In this document: positions 28,099 to 38,544 of the stretch, one piece after another
Layout of the letters: each line of letters opens with the position of its first letter
Position numbering within the stretch: the stretch's first letter is position 1
The notes under the pieces: generated by a model
What the model was told of the DNA's origin: nothing
The model's input: only the letters and a program-made list of their open reading frames with translations
Databases searched by the model: none
Assembly: GCF_025452195.1 (NCBI RefSeq)
Contig: NZ_CP104973.1
Span: forward strand, 434,001 to 498,000
DNA: 64,000 bases
Reading direction: 5' to 3'
From: Phyllobacterium zundukense
Lineage (GTDB): Bacteria; Pseudomonadota; Alphaproteobacteria; Rhizobiales; Rhizobiaceae
Translations under genes and position numbers: made by a program

Positions 28099-29343
28099 AT
28101 GTCCCGCGCTTTCCTTTTTGTACTCGATTCCTTTGGTATCGGCGGCGCGCCGGATGCCAAGGAGTTCGGGGATGAAGGCTCAAATACATTCGGTCATATT
28201 GTCGAAGCCTGCGCAGCCGGCACTGGCGATCGGGCCGGACTGCGTTCCGGTCCACTCCACCTGCCGAACCTGAAGGCGCTCGGTCTCTTCCACGCCGCCC
28301 ATCTCGCATCAGATCTTCCGCTCCCTCCGGAGCCGCTCGTTCCGTCGGGACTATGGGGTGCAGCGGAAGAAGTATCCAAAGGCAAGGACACGCCGTCCGG
28401 CCATTGGGAGATTGCCGGCGTGCCCGTTACTTTTAACTGGGGCTATTTCCCGCAGCAAATCCCGACCTTCCCCGACAGTCTCGTGGCCGATGCCATGGGC
28501 CGTGCACACATTCCCGGCATCCTCGGCAACAAACACGCGTCCGGCACGGATATCATCGATGAATATGGCGAGGAGCATATCCGCACCGGCAAGCCTATAT
28601 TCTACACGTCGACCGATTCCGTCATCCAGATTGCCGCGCATGAGGTGCATTTCGGTCTGGACCGGCTCTATGAACTCTGCGCGGTTCTTCGCGAGCTTGT
28701 CGATCCGCTCGATATTGGCCGCGTCATCGCAAGGCCCTTTATCGGAGAAACCCGGGAAACCTTCACGCGGACCGGCAATCGCCGCGATTATTCTGTCCCG
28801 CCGCCGGAGCCGACATTGCTCGACCGGCTGACCGACGCGGGCCGTATGGTAATCGCCATCGGCAAGATTGGCGATATTTATGCGCATCGCGGCGTTGGCC
28901 AGGTGCGTAAGGCCAATGGCAATATGGCGCTCTTCGATGAAACGCTCGTCGCTATGGACGACGCACAGGACGGCGATCTGGTCTTCACCAATTTCGTCGA
29001 TTTCGACATGCTCTATGGCCATAGACGCGATGTGCCCGGGTACGCGGCAGCGCTGGAAGCTTTCGACCGGCGGCTGCCGGAGGCATTGGCCAAACTGCGC
29101 CCAGGCGATCTTATGGTTCTCACTGCAGATCATGGCTGCGACCCGACCTATAAGGGAACTGATCATACGCGCGAACGTGTGCCTGTCCTCTGTTACGGTC
29201 CCGACCTTCCCCACGCCTCATTCGGTATTCGCCCGACCTTTGCTGATATCGGAGAAACGGTCGCCGCCCATCTCGGTATCGCGCCGGGCTTGCATGGCAG
29301 GAGCTTCCTGAAGGGAACCGGAGACATCGCTCCAAATGCCTGA
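28099..29343 (+). CDS. deoB: Phosphopentomutase
   Basis: Interconverts ribose-1-phosphate/deoxyribose-1-phosphate and the 5-phosphates in nucleoside salvage. The 414-residue protein has the metalloenzyme opening [16 protein letters not shown] and the metal-binding [13 protein letters not shown] and LTADHGCDP motifs of the alkaline phosphatase superfamily. It overlaps mutM by 8 bp. Confidence 0.96.
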   Translation: MSRAFLFVLDSFGIGGAPDAKEFGDEGSNTFGHIVEACAAGTGDRAGLRSGPLHLPNLKALGLFHAAHLASDLPLPPEPLVPSGLWGAAEEVSKGKDTPSGHWEIAGVPVTFNWGYFPQQIPTFPDSLVADAMGRAHIPGILGNKHASGTDIIDEYGEEHIRTGKPIFYTSTDSVIQIAAHEVHFGLDRLYELCAVLRELVDPLDIGRVIARPFIGETRETFTRTGNRRDYSVPPPEPTLLDRLTDAGRMVIAIGKIGDIYAHRGVGQVRKANGNMALFDETLVAMDDAQDGDLVFTNFVDFDMLYGHRRDVPGYAAALEAFDRRLPEALAKLRPGDLMVLTADHGCDPTYKGTDHTRERVPVLCYGPDLPHASFGIRPTFADIGETVAAHLGIAPGLHGRSFLKGTGDIAPNA

Positions 29344-30226
29344 GCTACCAGAAGTTGAGACTGTCAAACGCGGCTTGCAACCGGTCATGGAGGGTTCGAC
29401 AATCCTTGCCGTCGACCAAAATCGTCCCGATCTGCGCTTTCCGTTCCCTGAACACTTTGCCAAGCGGCTGACGGGTCGTCATATCGAGGCGCTCGAACGC
29501 CGCGCCAAATATCTGATTGCCCACCTCGATAACGGTCTTGGCCTGATCAGCCATCTGGGCATGTCCGGCTCCTACCGCATTGAACAGGAGGACGGCAGCG
29601 ATATGCCCGGTGGCTTTCATCATGACCGCTCGAAAAGCGTGGCACACGATCATGTCGTACTGCATCTGGACACGAAAGACGGCAAGCGCCGCATCATCTA
29701 TAACGACCCGCGACGCTTCGGTTTCATGCTGTTCTTCGAACCTGGCAAGCTCAATGCGCATCCGCTGATCAAGGATCTCGGCACTGAACCGACGGGTAAC
29801 AGTCTGGACGGTTCTCTTCTGGCGAAGTTGTTTGCAAACAAGTCCGCTCCATTGAAAGCGGCGCTCCTCGATCAGAAGCTCATCGCCGGTCTCGGCAACA
29901 TATATGTATGCGAAGCGCTATGGCGAGCTGAACTTTCGCCATCGCGTATGGCCGGCAGCATATCAGGCAAGAACGGCACAGCCACGGACATGTCCAGACG
30001 TCTTGCCACTTCGATTCGCTCTGTCATCGGCGACGCGATCAAGGCGGGTGGATCGAGCCTCAAGGATTATCGGCAAGCCGACGGCGCTCTCGGCTACTTC
30101 CAGCACTCCTTTTCGGTCTATGACCGCGAAGGTCAGCCTTGCCCGCGCAAGGGCTGCCATGGCACGGTGACACGCATAGTTCAGAGCGGACGTTCAACGT
30201 TTTACTGTCCCGTCTGTCAGCATTGA
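29336..30226 (+). CDS. mutM: Formamidopyrimidine-DNA glycosylase
   Basis: Removes 8-oxoguanine and formamidopyrimidines from DNA. The 296-residue protein starts [14 protein letters not shown], giving the catalytic Pro2 and Glu3. The helix-two-turn-helix region includes [18 protein letters not shown], and the C-terminal zinc finger has four Cys (CPRKGC ... FYCPVCQH). Its start lies inside the end of deoB. Confidence 0.97.
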   Translation: MPELPEVETVKRGLQPVMEGSTILAVDQNRPDLRFPFPEHFAKRLTGRHIEALERRAKYLIAHLDNGLGLISHLGMSGSYRIEQEDGSDMPGGFHHDRSKSVAHDHVVLHLDTKDGKRRIIYNDPRRFGFMLFFEPGKLNAHPLIKDLGTEPTGNSLDGSLLAKLFANKSAPLKAALLDQKLIAGLGNIYVCEALWRAELSPSRMAGSISGKNGTATDMSRRLATSIRSVIGDAIKAGGSSLKDYRQADGALGYFQHSFSVYDREGQPCPRKGCHGTVTRIVQSGRSTFYCPVCQH

Positions 30227-30242
30227 TTTGGAGGAAGTTCGG

Positions 30243-31016
30243 ATGGCCTACGAAAACATCATCGTCGAGACACACGACAAGGTCGGTTTGATCCGACTCA
30301 ATCGTCCAAAAGCACTCAATGCATTGAACTCGGCATTATTGGCTGAGCTTGCCGAAGCGCTTGAGGCTTTTGACAAGGACACTAGCATCGGCGCCATCGT
30401 GCTTACCGGCTCGGAAAAGGCCTTTGCGGCGGGGGCTGATATCAAGGAGATGCAAACACTGGAGTTCGCCGATGCCTATCTTGGCGACTATTTCAGCGAA
30501 TGGGAGCGGGTGACGCGGTTGCGCAAGCCACTGATCGCTGCTGTTTCCGGCTATGCGCTTGGCGGCGGCTGCGAGCTCGCCATGATGTGCGACTTCATTA
30601 TTGCCGCCGATAGCGCAAAATTCGGCCAGCCGGAAATCACCCTCGGCGTCATGCCAGGCATGGGTGGTTCGCAGCGGCTCACCCGTTTTATTGGCAAGTC
30701 CAAATCCATGGACATGTGCCTGACCGGGCGCATGATGGATGCCACAGAGGCGGAGCGCAGCGGATTGGTCTCGCGTGTTGTGCCTGCCAGTGAGTTGATC
30801 GACGAAGCCATGAAGGCCGCCGGGAAAATCGCATCTTTCTCCCTGCCCGTCGTCATGATGACCAAGGAAACCATCAACCGTGCCTATGAAACGACGCTCG
30901 CAGAAGGCTTGAGGTTCGAACGGCGCGTGTTCCATTCCATGTTCGCGCTCGAGGATCAGCGCGAGGGAATGAATGCATTTGCGGAAAAGCGCGCGCCGGG
31001 TTTCAAAAACCGGTAA
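30243..31016 (+). CDS. Enoyl-CoA hydratase
   Basis: Crotonase-family enzyme of 257 residues, hydrating trans-2-enoyl-CoA in fatty-acid oxidation. The oxyanion hole and catalytic Glu regions are intact: [26 protein letters not shown] and [19 protein letters not shown] with the two catalytic Glu. A GGAGG lies upstream of the ATG at 30243. It follows mutM by 16 bp and is probably the last gene of the deoB-mutM-ech unit. Confidence 0.93.
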   Translation: MAYENIIVETHDKVGLIRLNRPKALNALNSALLAELAEALEAFDKDTSIGAIVLTGSEKAFAAGADIKEMQTLEFADAYLGDYFSEWERVTRLRKPLIAAVSGYALGGGCELAMMCDFIIAADSAKFGQPEITLGVMPGMGGSQRLTRFIGKSKSMDMCLTGRMMDATEAERSGLVSRVVPASELIDEAMKAAGKIASFSLPVVMMTKETINRAYETTLAEGLRFERRVFHSMFALEDQREGMNAFAEKRAPGFKNR

Positions 31017-31040
31017 GAGCAAAATCGCGTAGATTCCTCG

Positions 31041-31069
31041 TTGACGCAAAAGCAAACGTCATCTATAAG
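31041..31069 (+). promoter_or_regulatory. Sigma-70-type promoter of rpsT
   Basis: TTGACG (31041-31046) and TATAAG (31064-31069) are separated by exactly 17 bp, close to the vegetative consensus. This predicts a start near 31076 and a leader of about 85 nt before rpsT. Confidence 0.8.
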
Positions 31070-31160
31070 CCCGACAACGTTCGGTGGCCTCTTGGCCGCC
31101 CTATTATTTTGTGACGGCCGCTTTAACGCTGCCGATTAGCTGACAGAAAAGAGAGGCAAC

Positions 31161-31427
31161 ATGGCCAACACTCCTTCGGCCAAAAAAGCGGCGCGCAAGA
31201 TCGAAGCCCGCACCGAAGTCAACAAGTCCCGCCGCTCCCGCGTGCGCACCTTCCTCCGCAAGTTCGAAGATGCGGTGGCAAGCGGTGATCAGGCAGCCGC
31301 TTCCATCGCCTTCAAGGCGGTTGAACCGGAAGTGATGCGCGCTGCATCGAAGGGTGTCTTTCACAAGAATACCGCTTCACGCAAAGTGTCCCGTCTGTCG
31401 GCTCGCCTGAAGAGCATGTCGGCCTGA
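31161..31427 (+). CDS. rpsT: Small ribosomal subunit protein bS20
   Basis: An 88-residue basic protein starting [16 protein letters not shown], with the helical [13 protein letters not shown] segment and the conserved C-terminal [17 protein letters not shown]. It binds 16S rRNA early in assembly. It is a monocistronic gene with its own near-consensus promoter (31041) and a terminator at 31455. Confidence 0.97.
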   Translation: MANTPSAKKAARKIEARTEVNKSRRSRVRTFLRKFEDAVASGDQAAASIAFKAVEPEVMRAASKGVFHKNTASRKVSRLSARLKSMSA

Positions 31428-31454
31428 TCGCACCCCTCATTTTTATATATGAAG

Positions 31455-31483
31455 ACCCGGCTGCTCGTTAGCCGGGTTTTTTG
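31455..31483 (+). terminator. Rho-independent terminator of rpsT
   Basis: ACCCGGCT (31455-31462) pairs with AGCCGGGT (31470-31477), followed by six T. Confidence 0.9.
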
Positions 31484-32259
31484 TTTTGGGCGATTCTGTG
31501 GGAATAAATTCGTTTCCCGAGGAAAAGATCGTGGCTTATCAAAACCATGACATATGTTGGTCACAAACTTGCTAGGACAAAAAGCGTCAACCATCAATTT
31601 GCCTTTGTTTTCAATGGTTTATGGTAGGTAGTCGTTATAGCGCGAAGTAGGCGGGGAGAATCTCCCGCCTCAGCCTCTGTCAAGCGATAATTTAATATTT
31701 TTTTTTGCCAACAGGAGTCCGCACTGCAACAAAATGTAGAGCCCAAAAAAGGCTTTGAATCCGAACGATTTTTCCTCTTTGTCTCAAAGACCGTTAAAAA
31801 AAATGCAAAATCGTTAACCTTTAATTCATCAAAAAACCCTTGGGGCACACTTGCCCTTCCTGCAAAGGTTTTTGTAAGGTCCAGACATCGAAGGGGTGGG
31901 CAAAAACCCATTTAACAGGCTTAGTAAATGTAGGGTCGGGCGCAGATTTTATCGTTTGCGTGACGGGTAGATTTTGTCAGTACTCAAGTCTTGCGATTTG
32001 AGTTGTTTCAAAAAATGAGCGAGTCGACGACGCTGGCGAGAGCCGGGCGTAAGTCTTACTGCGCCTAAACTGAGAGAGGGATGCGAACGTGGTAGTTATA
32101 AATATTCTGGACGAGATTTATTCAGTCCGGCACTGCGTTATCGCCAAGACCTCTACCCTTTAGCTTCTAGACTGTTCGGGCTGACCACTGGGGCGGTTGG
32201 CCGGAATTCATTTTGCAAAAATACGGGCGTGACCCGAACGACAATATCAGGATGAGGCG
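31484..32259 (+). promoter_or_regulatory. Long non-coding region upstream of dnaA
   Basis: About 776 bp without a convincing gene; an open frame on the minus strand (31594-31911) has no codon signature or homology I recognise. It contains four GANTC sites (31492, 31715, 31757, 32021), the target of the cell-cycle methylase CcrM, several A/T runs and two hairpins (AGGCGGG/CCCGCCT at 31649-31670; ACTCAA/TTGAGT at 31982-32003). I found no consensus DnaA boxes. It is best read as the dnaA regulatory region; a role as origin is not supported, since Rhizobiales origins characterised so far lie near hemE. Confidence 0.5.
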
Positions 32260-33798
32260 ATGACAATGACCAGCGGAATAATGGAGAACGGCTCAAAGGC
32301 AGCCATGGTCCCGCTCCATATGGAAGGGGATAATATGGACACGGCCGGCAGCCAGGGGGAGCTGATTTTTGAGCGCGTCAAGCTTAAGCTGAAAGCGAAA
32401 CTCGGAAGCGAGGTTTATTCAAGCTGGTTTGGCCGCCTGAAACTGGATGAAACGTCCAAGAGCATCGTTCGCCTGTCGGTTCCGACTGCCTTTCTGCGTT
32501 CGTGGATCAACAATCATTACTGCGACATGATCACTGCCCTCTGGCGTGAAGAAGATGAGCAGACGCTCAAGGTCGAGATCGTTTTCCGCAGCGCCAGCCG
32601 CGCTACCCGCCCGGCTTGCGATACGGAAGCCACGATGCGCGCTGACAGCCGTGCCCTCACACGCGAAAAGCCCGTTTTTCCGGTCGGCAACACCACGCAG
32701 GACAAGAAAGCACCAACGCATTTTGTCGACCGCGCCCAGAATGCCGTCTTCGGTTCGCCGCTCGACCCGCGGTATACATTCGACACCTTTGTCGATGGCA
32801 CGCCCAACCGCGTTGCGCTTGCTGCTGCGCGCACGATTGCTGACGCAGGCGCCAGTGCTATCCGGTTCAATCCGCTGTTCATTCACGCCTCTGTCGGTCT
32901 CGGCAAGACGCATCTCTTGCAAGCAATTGCCGCCGAAGCGTTGAAGCGTCCGGAACGTGCCCGTGTCGTGTATCTCACCGCCGAATATTTCATGTGGCGC
33001 TTTGCAACCGCCATCCGCGACAACAACGCATTGTCGTTCAAGGAACAGCTCCGCGACATCGATCTGCTGATCATCGACGACATGCAGTTTCTGCAAGGCA
33101 AGTCGATCCAGCACGAGTTCTGCCATCTGATCAATACGCTGCTTGACAGTGCCAAGCAGGTCGTGGTCGCCGCCGACCGTCCGCCGTCCGAGCTTGAATC
33201 GCTGGATCCGCGCGTTCGTTCGCGTCTTCAGGGCGGTGTAGCGCTTGAAATGATCTCGCCGGACTATGCGATGCGTCTCGAAATCCTGAAGCGCCGTCTT
33301 GTCGCGGCCCAAATGGAAGACCATTCGCTCGACATCTCGCCGGAGATTCTTGACCACGTTGCCCAGTCCGTCACCGGCAGCGGCCGTGAACTCGAAGGTG
33401 CGTTCAATCAGCTCCTCTTCCGCCAGACATTCGAGCCCAACCTCTCGGTTGATCGCGTTGATGAACTTCTGAGCCATCTGATGCGCGGTGGCGAAGCCAA
33501 GCGTATCCGCATCGAGGAGATCCAGCGGATCGTTGCCCGGCATTACAACGTGTCAAAGCAGGACCTTCTATCGAACCGGCGCACGCGCACGATCGTCAAA
33601 CCCCGTCAAATCGCTATGTATCTCGCCAAGACACTGACACCGCGCTCGCTGCCGGAAATTGGCCGCCGCTTTGGTGGTCGCGATCACACCACGGTTCTTC
33701 ATGCGGTTCGCAAGATCGAAGATATCGTCGGCAAGGACCAGAAATTGTCGCAAGAGCTGGAGCTGCTCAAGCGTTTGATCAACGACCAGGCTCAATAG
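32260..33798 (+). CDS. dnaA: Chromosomal replication initiator protein DnaA
   Basis: AAA+ initiator of 512 residues. Domain I (about 28-100) is followed by a linker, then the ATPase domain with Walker [11 protein letters not shown], Walker [10 protein letters not shown] and sensor motifs, and domain IV with the DnaA-box-binding [16 protein letters not shown]. The ATG at 32260 begins [11 protein letters not shown]; later ATGs at 32281 or 32335 are possible because the first 25 residues are not conserved. It is followed by a hairpin and then dnaN. Confidence 0.95.
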   Translation: MTMTSGIMENGSKAAMVPLHMEGDNMDTAGSQGELIFERVKLKLKAKLGSEVYSSWFGRLKLDETSKSIVRLSVPTAFLRSWINNHYCDMITALWREEDEQTLKVEIVFRSASRATRPACDTEATMRADSRALTREKPVFPVGNTTQDKKAPTHFVDRAQNAVFGSPLDPRYTFDTFVDGTPNRVALAAARTIADAGASAIRFNPLFIHASVGLGKTHLLQAIAAEALKRPERARVVYLTAEYFMWRFATAIRDNNALSFKEQLRDIDLLIIDDMQFLQGKSIQHEFCHLINTLLDSAKQVVVAADRPPSELESLDPRVRSRLQGGVALEMISPDYAMRLEILKRRLVAAQMEDHSLDISPEILDHVAQSVTGSGRELEGAFNQLLFRQTFEPNLSVDRVDELLSHLMRGGEAKRIRIEEIQRIVARHYNVSKQDLLSNRRTRTIVKPRQIAMYLAKTLTPRSLPEIGRRFGGRDHTTVLHAVRKIEDIVGKDQKLSQELELLKRLINDQAQ

Positions 33799-33814
33799 TT
33801 TATCAACAGAAAGC

Positions 33815-33856
33815 CTGCGGTATGGCACACTGTTGCCAGCCGCAGACTTGCTTTTT
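33815..33856 (+). terminator. Possible terminator between dnaA and dnaN
   Basis: CTGCGG and TGGCA (33815-33827) pair with TGCCA and CCGCAG (33834-33845), with a two-base bulge, followed after six bases by TTTTT. It suggests dnaN has its own promoter in the 174-bp gap. A TTATCAACA, one mismatch from a DnaA box, lies just before it at about 33800. Confidence 0.5.
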
Positions 33857-33972
33857 GCGGTAAATATCTGCCAATTTGCCTGACCTTGGGAAAATTGCGT
33901 TTCCCTCACCAGAAAAGTGCGGCAAACCCGCGGTGCTTTGGCTGGAATTGAAGTCAGCGAGACCGGTTTATC

Positions 33973-35091
33973 ATGCGTGTAACTCTTGAACGTTCCAATC
34001 TTCTGAAATCGCTCAACCATGTGCATCGTGTGGTCGAACGACGTAACACAATTCCGATCCTGTCGAATGTTCTTTTGAACGCCGATGGCGCAAGCCTCGC
34101 CCTCAAGGCCACCGACCTCGATCTCGAAGTGACGGAAGCGACGGCGGCGCAGGTAGACCAGGCTGGCGCGACGACAGTTCCAGCGCACCTTCTTTACGAT
34201 ATCGTCCGCAAGCTGCCGGATGGCGCGGAAGTCCTGCTTGCAACCAACACCGACGGTAACTCCATGGCCGTGACCTCGGGCCGGTCGAGTTTCCGCCTGC
34301 AGTGTCTGCCGCAATCGGATTTTCCCGAGCTCACAGCCGGTTCCTTCACCCACACGTTCCGTATGCCTTCAACCGCACTGAAAGGCCTGATCGACCGGAC
34401 ACAATTCGCCATTTCCACCGAAGAGACACGTTATTACCTCAACGGTATCTATTTGCATGCGATCGAGAGCGAGGGTGCGCTAAAGCTGCGGGCAGTTGCG
34501 ACCGACGGCCACCGTCTTGCTCGCGCCGAGCTGGAAGCCCCGTCAGGTGCTGAAGGCATGCCCGGCATCATCATTCCGCGCAAGACTGTCGCTGAACTGC
34601 AAAAGCTTGTCGATGATCCGGATATCGTCGTGACGGTCGAACTCTCGGAGACCAAAATCCGCTTCACGATTGGCTCGGTCGTCCTCACCTCAAAGTTGAT
34701 CGACGGCACCTTCCCCGATTATCAGCGCGTCATTCCCTCCGGAAATGACAAGAAACTGTCAATCGACCGCCAAAGCTTTGCGTCCGCCGTCGATCGCGTT
34801 TCGACGATTTCGAGCGAGCGCGGCCGGGCAGTCAAATTGACTATCGCGGATGGCCAGTTGACTCTCACCGTCAACAATCCTGATTCCGGCAGTGCCACGG
34901 ACGAGCTTTCCGCGGACTACGACTCAGATCCGATCGAGATCGGCTTCAATGCCAAGTATTTGCTCGATATTACGGCCCAGTTGACGGGATCAGAGGCGAT
35001 TTTCATGCTGGCCGATGCAGGTTCGCCGACGCTGGTGCGCGATACGGGCGATGAAAATGCGCTTTATGTGCTCATGCCAATGCGGGTTTGA
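33973..35091 (+). CDS. dnaN: DNA polymerase III subunit beta (sliding clamp)
   Basis: A 372-residue clamp with three tandem clamp domains, starting MRVTLERSNLLKSLNHV and ending in the conserved YVLMPMRV. It encircles DNA and tethers the polymerase. It lies downstream of dnaA and 21 bp before recF. Confidence 0.97.
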   Translation: MRVTLERSNLLKSLNHVHRVVERRNTIPILSNVLLNADGASLALKATDLDLEVTEATAAQVDQAGATTVPAHLLYDIVRKLPDGAEVLLATNTDGNSMAVTSGRSSFRLQCLPQSDFPELTAGSFTHTFRMPSTALKGLIDRTQFAISTEETRYYLNGIYLHAIESEGALKLRAVATDGHRLARAELEAPSGAEGMPGIIIPRKTVAELQKLVDDPDIVVTVELSETKIRFTIGSVVLTSKLIDGTFPDYQRVIPSGNDKKLSIDRQSFASAVDRVSTISSERGRAVKLTIADGQLTLTVNNPDSGSATDELSADYDSDPIEIGFNAKYLLDITAQLTGSEAIFMLADAGSPTLVRDTGDENALYVLMPMRV

Positions 35092-35112
35092 CGACATTAG
35101 CGTCAAACTCAC

Positions 35113-36276
35113 ATGACCGATGATCCGAATACGGATGCGGGCAAGCCGGCCCGCGTTTCGATCAGCCGGCTGAAGCTCGCCAATTTCCGCAATTATGAAA
35201 ACCTGTCGCTGCGGCTGGCGCCGTCGCATGTGGTGCTGACCGGCGAGAACGGTGCGGGCAAGACCAATTTGCTCGAGGCGATTTCGTTCCTGTCGCCAGG
35301 CCGGGGTCTGCGCCGCGCAACCTATACCGACGTTACCCGCAACGATGCGGCCGACGGCTTTGCCATTCACGCCGCCATCGAAACCGCCGAGGGCACTGTC
35401 GAAATCGGCACGGGTCTTGCAGGCAATGCGCCCGGGGACAATGCGCGGCGCGTCCGCATCAATGGCGTAACGGCGGCTGGCGCCGACGAGCTCCTGGAAT
35501 ACTCCCGCATCCTCTGGCTGGTTCCAGCCATGGACGGGTTGTTCACAGGCCCGGCCGCTGATCGTCGCCGCTTCCTTGACCGTATGGTCCTCGCCATAGA
35601 CCCGGCGCACGGCAGGCGCGTCCTCGACTACGAGAAAGCAATGCGCAGCCGTAACCGCCTGCTTACGGAAGAGCGCGGCAACGATGCCTGGCTCGATGCG
35701 ATCGAGACGCCGATGGCCGAACTGGGCATCGCCATTGCTGCGGCGCGAGCCGAGCTCATGCGCCTGATCAATGGCATGATCGAGCGCTTGCCCGACAACA
35801 CCCCCTTCCCCAAGGCGGATTGCCTGCTCGAAGGCGAACTCGAGCAGCGTATCGGTATCGAAGCGGCAACCGATGTCGAAGAAACGTTCCGCCGCGCCTT
35901 GCATGACGGACGCACCCGTGATCGTGCCGCGGGGCGCGCGCTCGATGGCCCGCATCGCACCGATCTGCTCGTCCGCCATCGGCCAAAAGCGATGCCGGCT
36001 GAACTCTGTTCCACCGGCGAGCAGAAGGCCTTGCTCATCGGTCTCATTCTCTCCCACGCGCGGTTGACGGGCGAACTATCTGGTATGGCGCCAATCCTGC
36101 TTCTGGACGAGATCGCCGCGCATCTGGATGAGGGCCGAAGGGCGGCGTTATTTGACATCATAGAGGAACTTGGCGGCCAAGCTTTCATGACTGGCACGGA
36201 CAAGGCGCTGTTTAGAAGCCTCGAAGGACGAGCTCGGTTCTTCGACGTTTCGCATGGTGCGGTGCAACAGCGCTAG
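35113..36276 (+). CDS. recF: DNA replication and repair protein RecF
   Basis: SMC-like ATPase of 387 residues that helps load RecA at gaps. It has RLKLANFRNYENL at the start, Walker A GENGAGKTNLLEAIS, an ABC-type signature around STGEQKALLIGLILSHARL and Walker B PILLLDEIAAHLD. It is last in the dnaA-dnaN-recF series here; the DNA that follows is accessory in character. Confidence 0.96.
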   Translation: MTDDPNTDAGKPARVSISRLKLANFRNYENLSLRLAPSHVVLTGENGAGKTNLLEAISFLSPGRGLRRATYTDVTRNDAADGFAIHAAIETAEGTVEIGTGLAGNAPGDNARRVRINGVTAAGADELLEYSRILWLVPAMDGLFTGPAADRRRFLDRMVLAIDPAHGRRVLDYEKAMRSRNRLLTEERGNDAWLDAIETPMAELGIAIAAARAELMRLINGMIERLPDNTPFPKADCLLEGELEQRIGIEAATDVEETFRRALHDGRTRDRAAGRALDGPHRTDLLVRHRPKAMPAELCSTGEQKALLIGLILSHARLTGELSGMAPILLLDEIAAHLDEGRRAALFDIIEELGGQAFMTGTDKALFRSLEGRARFFDVSHGAVQQR

Positions 36277-36506
36277 GTTGTAAATAGAGGATGCCTCCGC
36301 CGAACACCGCGAGCCCGACGCTCATGACCGCCGGTGACCTGACAGCCACCGGTGCGACCACCAGCGCCACGTTGGCACAAGACGGATACCACGCACGCGA
36401 ATTCGTCGATCATGCGCGGTCCCGGACGCGCGAAGGAGCGCAGTTCGTTCAGGATCGCCGGCCAGAGACCGGTGATATCATGAAAAATGCGCCGGGCGTA
36501 ACTCAT
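36277..36506 (-). pseudogene. Short open frame, possible remnant of a membrane-protein gene
   Basis: An open frame of about 77 codons begins at the ATG at 36506, 27 bp after the DUF1254 gene on the same strand, and runs into the 3' end of recF. Its first 43 residues look like real protein (DITGLWPAILNELRSFARPGPR, MIDEFACVVSVL) and remind me of the start of FUSC-type membrane proteins. After that the frame becomes basic and Gly-rich, while another frame over the same bases reads hydrophobic (ANVALVVAPVAV). This suggests a truncated, frameshifted remnant. The family resemblance is from memory and uncertain. Confidence 0.3.
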
Positions 36507-36532
36507 GCCAGCCTATCGGCAGAACCTTCGCG

Positions 36533-37963
36533 CTATTGCGCAATGACCTGTTGAAGCGCCGGAACCATCACCACCGGAGGCGGATTCCATTTCCCTGTCA
36601 GCGCGTCCCTTTCCGGCCCATAGAGCCGCATGGTCAGGTTGAACGGTCCTGCGGGTGCAGGTAGCCAGTTGGCCTCTTTATCCTTGCCAGGGCTTTTTTC
36701 CTGGAAGTGGATATCAAGCGAACCATCGGCATTGTACTCAAACGGCATCCAACTGCTTACGGCGAACCGATTGATGCTGTTGGCAACTTGAAAACCCTGA
36801 GAATCATAGAGCGTAATCGACCAGAACGCCTTGACTGGCGGCAGCGACGCCTTGTCGAAATGAATTGTGTAATTGTTCGCTCCATTCAGCGGGCTGCCCT
36901 TTTCGTCGCCGAGATTGAGGGGGTAGATGGCGTCATCAGGAAGGTTCGCGCCAAGCCCCACCTGGGCCACGATTGCACGCTTCAGATAGTAATTACCGTA
37001 GACACCCATCGTGTCGGTATTCATCGACCAATTGTTCGCGACCCGGGCCAGAGTCGCCATCTTCCATTGCATCATTTTGTTCGCTTCCGCCGGCACACCT
37101 TCGAGCGCCTTGGCGACGGCGGGATCGACCTTGGTAATGTCAAAGCTCTGACCGGGCTCTATGCCGATCCGTCTCATCTGGGCGATGATGGGCTGATCGG
37201 TCAGGTGGGGCGGATTGATTTTCAGGATCTCTGCGGCTCGCGCGAAAAATTCACCGGCCGACATTCCGTCCACAGTGGCCTTCGGCGATGTCTTCATGTC
37301 AACTGCCGGGTCGATCGTGACTTTGACCGGCTCGGGCGTTTTGCCCCATTGCGACAGCGGCGTTACCTTGTAGCCCGCCTGTATCTTGTGGACCGCATCA
37401 TAGTCCGGTGGGCCGTCGGTCTTGGTGCGCCCGATTATCCAGACGAAGGGTGTCGGCGCATCTATACGCTGCGTTCCCTCGGGTAGTCCTCCGCCCTCCC
37501 ACTTTGGCGGAACGATAGCAAAATCGGCTTTGGCGGTGCCTGTCGTCCGCCAGCCGGGTGAGGCAAAGACGTCCGACCACATGTCGAGCATCGGCAGCAG
37601 GTAAAACCGCCCGTTCGTGTCCGGAACCGAAACGATCATCGGCTCCTTGGTCATGTCCAGCCAGGCGACTGAATAAAGCGTATCGAAATTGACGCGAACG
37701 ACATCGCGCATGTCAGCCGTCGGGAACTCGGGCACGTTGGTGAATTCATTGGCCGGTCCGCGGCCCATCATCTTGCCGGCCTCGATATTGGTGGCCTGTT
37801 TGCGGGTGACGTCCATCGTCACCAGCGGATAAAAATACACATAGGCATCCAGGCCTATGGAATGCGCTTCCTGCTCGGTAATGGCATCGGCGGCGCTATA
37901 ATGCACAGTCGACACCATGAACAAGATCGCACAGGTGATAAGTGCGAACAGTTTTGCCTTCAT
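36533..37963 (-). CDS. DUF1254/DUF1214 domain-containing secreted protein
   Basis: A 476-residue protein with a Sec signal peptide (LFALITCAILFMVSTV, cleavage near SAADA). The DUF1254 domain (about 60-190, with DMRDVVRVNFDTLYSVAWLD) is followed by DUF1214 (about 330-470, with KAFWSITLYDSQGFQV and the C-terminal NWLPAPAGPFNLTMRLYGP). The family is periplasmic and its biochemical role is unknown to me. It is the first gene of the accessory stretch after recF and points towards it. Confidence 0.88.
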   Translation of the reverse strand: MKAKLFALITCAILFMVSTVHYSAADAITEQEAHSIGLDAYVYFYPLVTMDVTRKQATNIEAGKMMGRGPANEFTNVPEFPTADMRDVVRVNFDTLYSVAWLDMTKEPMIVSVPDTNGRFYLLPMLDMWSDVFASPGWRTTGTAKADFAIVPPKWEGGGLPEGTQRIDAPTPFVWIIGRTKTDGPPDYDAVHKIQAGYKVTPLSQWGKTPEPVKVTIDPAVDMKTSPKATVDGMSAGEFFARAAEILKINPPHLTDQPIIAQMRRIGIEPGQSFDITKVDPAVAKALEGVPAEANKMMQWKMATLARVANNWSMNTDTMGVYGNYYLKRAIVAQVGLGANLPDDAIYPLNLGDEKGSPLNGANNYTIHFDKASLPPVKAFWSITLYDSQGFQVANSINRFAVSSWMPFEYNADGSLDIHFQEKSPGKDKEANWLPAPAGPFNLTMRLYGPERDALTGKWNPPPVVMVPALQQVIAQ

Positions 37964-38183
37964 GATTGTACTCCCCGTTTAAAAGGCCATTTCTGCTTGA
38001 TCGGCTGGCGAGTGCGAGCAGCTTGGATTTCAATTGTTCATGGGCTGCAGGCAAAGGCGATCAGCTGGCACCGGGCAGCTTTCAATATGTTGGCGGCGCG
38101 CACTGAAGTCAGCGGATGTTTTGTCCGGCAAGCATTGTCCGGCGGCATACAAGGAAACAAGTACGTTACTGTAACACTGCAAG

Positions 38184-38357
38184 ATGATCGACGCACAGTC
38201 TATCGTCGTCGCCTCGACGGCTACGAACTGGTACGGCCACGAAGGCACGATCCTGCGTTTCGTCTTCAAACATTCGATCATATTGGCGTGCCTTGTAGGT
38301 GTTCTCGTGATGCTGCAGGCCTATGTCTTCCCATGGATGATCGTGACGGCTCCATGA
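38184..38357 (+). pseudogene. lldP: Remnant: C-terminus of an L-lactate permease gene
   Basis: The reading frame from the ATG at 38184 encodes 57 residues including [33 protein letters not shown] and [10 protein letters not shown]. This matches, from memory, the last ~55 residues of LldP/LctP lactate permeases (E. coli ends KHSLIF...LQAYVLTWMIP). The frame has a stop (TAA) three codons before the ATG, so only the 3' end of the gene survives. Its presumptive terminator follows at 38381. It is not expected to make a functional permease. Of the 581-bp gap between the DUF1254 gene and the glutathione transferase, this tail is the only coding trace I could recognise. Confidence 0.7.
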
Positions 38358-38380
38358 CGTAAGCAGCATCTCTTGCAACT

Positions 38381-38409
38381 GGCCCGGCATCCACGCCGGG
38401 CCACTTTTT
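38381..38409 (+). terminator. Terminator following the lactate-permease remnant
   Basis: GGCCCGGC (38381-38388) pairs with GCCGGGCC (38395-38402) around ATCCAC, followed by ACTTTTTG. It presumably ended the original permease transcript. Confidence 0.8.
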
Positions 38410-38544
38410 GCAGTGCAATAGAACAAGCGCTCATCGCCATGCTAACCTTCTCACACAGAATCAGACCGCCCAGCATCATGATGTGCCAGCCCATCCGGGG
38501 GAGATCGTCATTGTGTGAGCGGCCTCTAAGTACAGGAGTACCTC

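Noticed and set aside
31594..31911. A 105-codon open frame on the minus strand upstream of dnaA
   Set aside because: No family resemblance, no ribosome-binding site, and it lies in a region with regulatory features; treated as chance.
31484..32259. Chromosomal origin of replication beside dnaA
   Set aside because: No cluster of DnaA boxes was found, and characterised Rhizobiales origins lie near hemE rather than dnaA.
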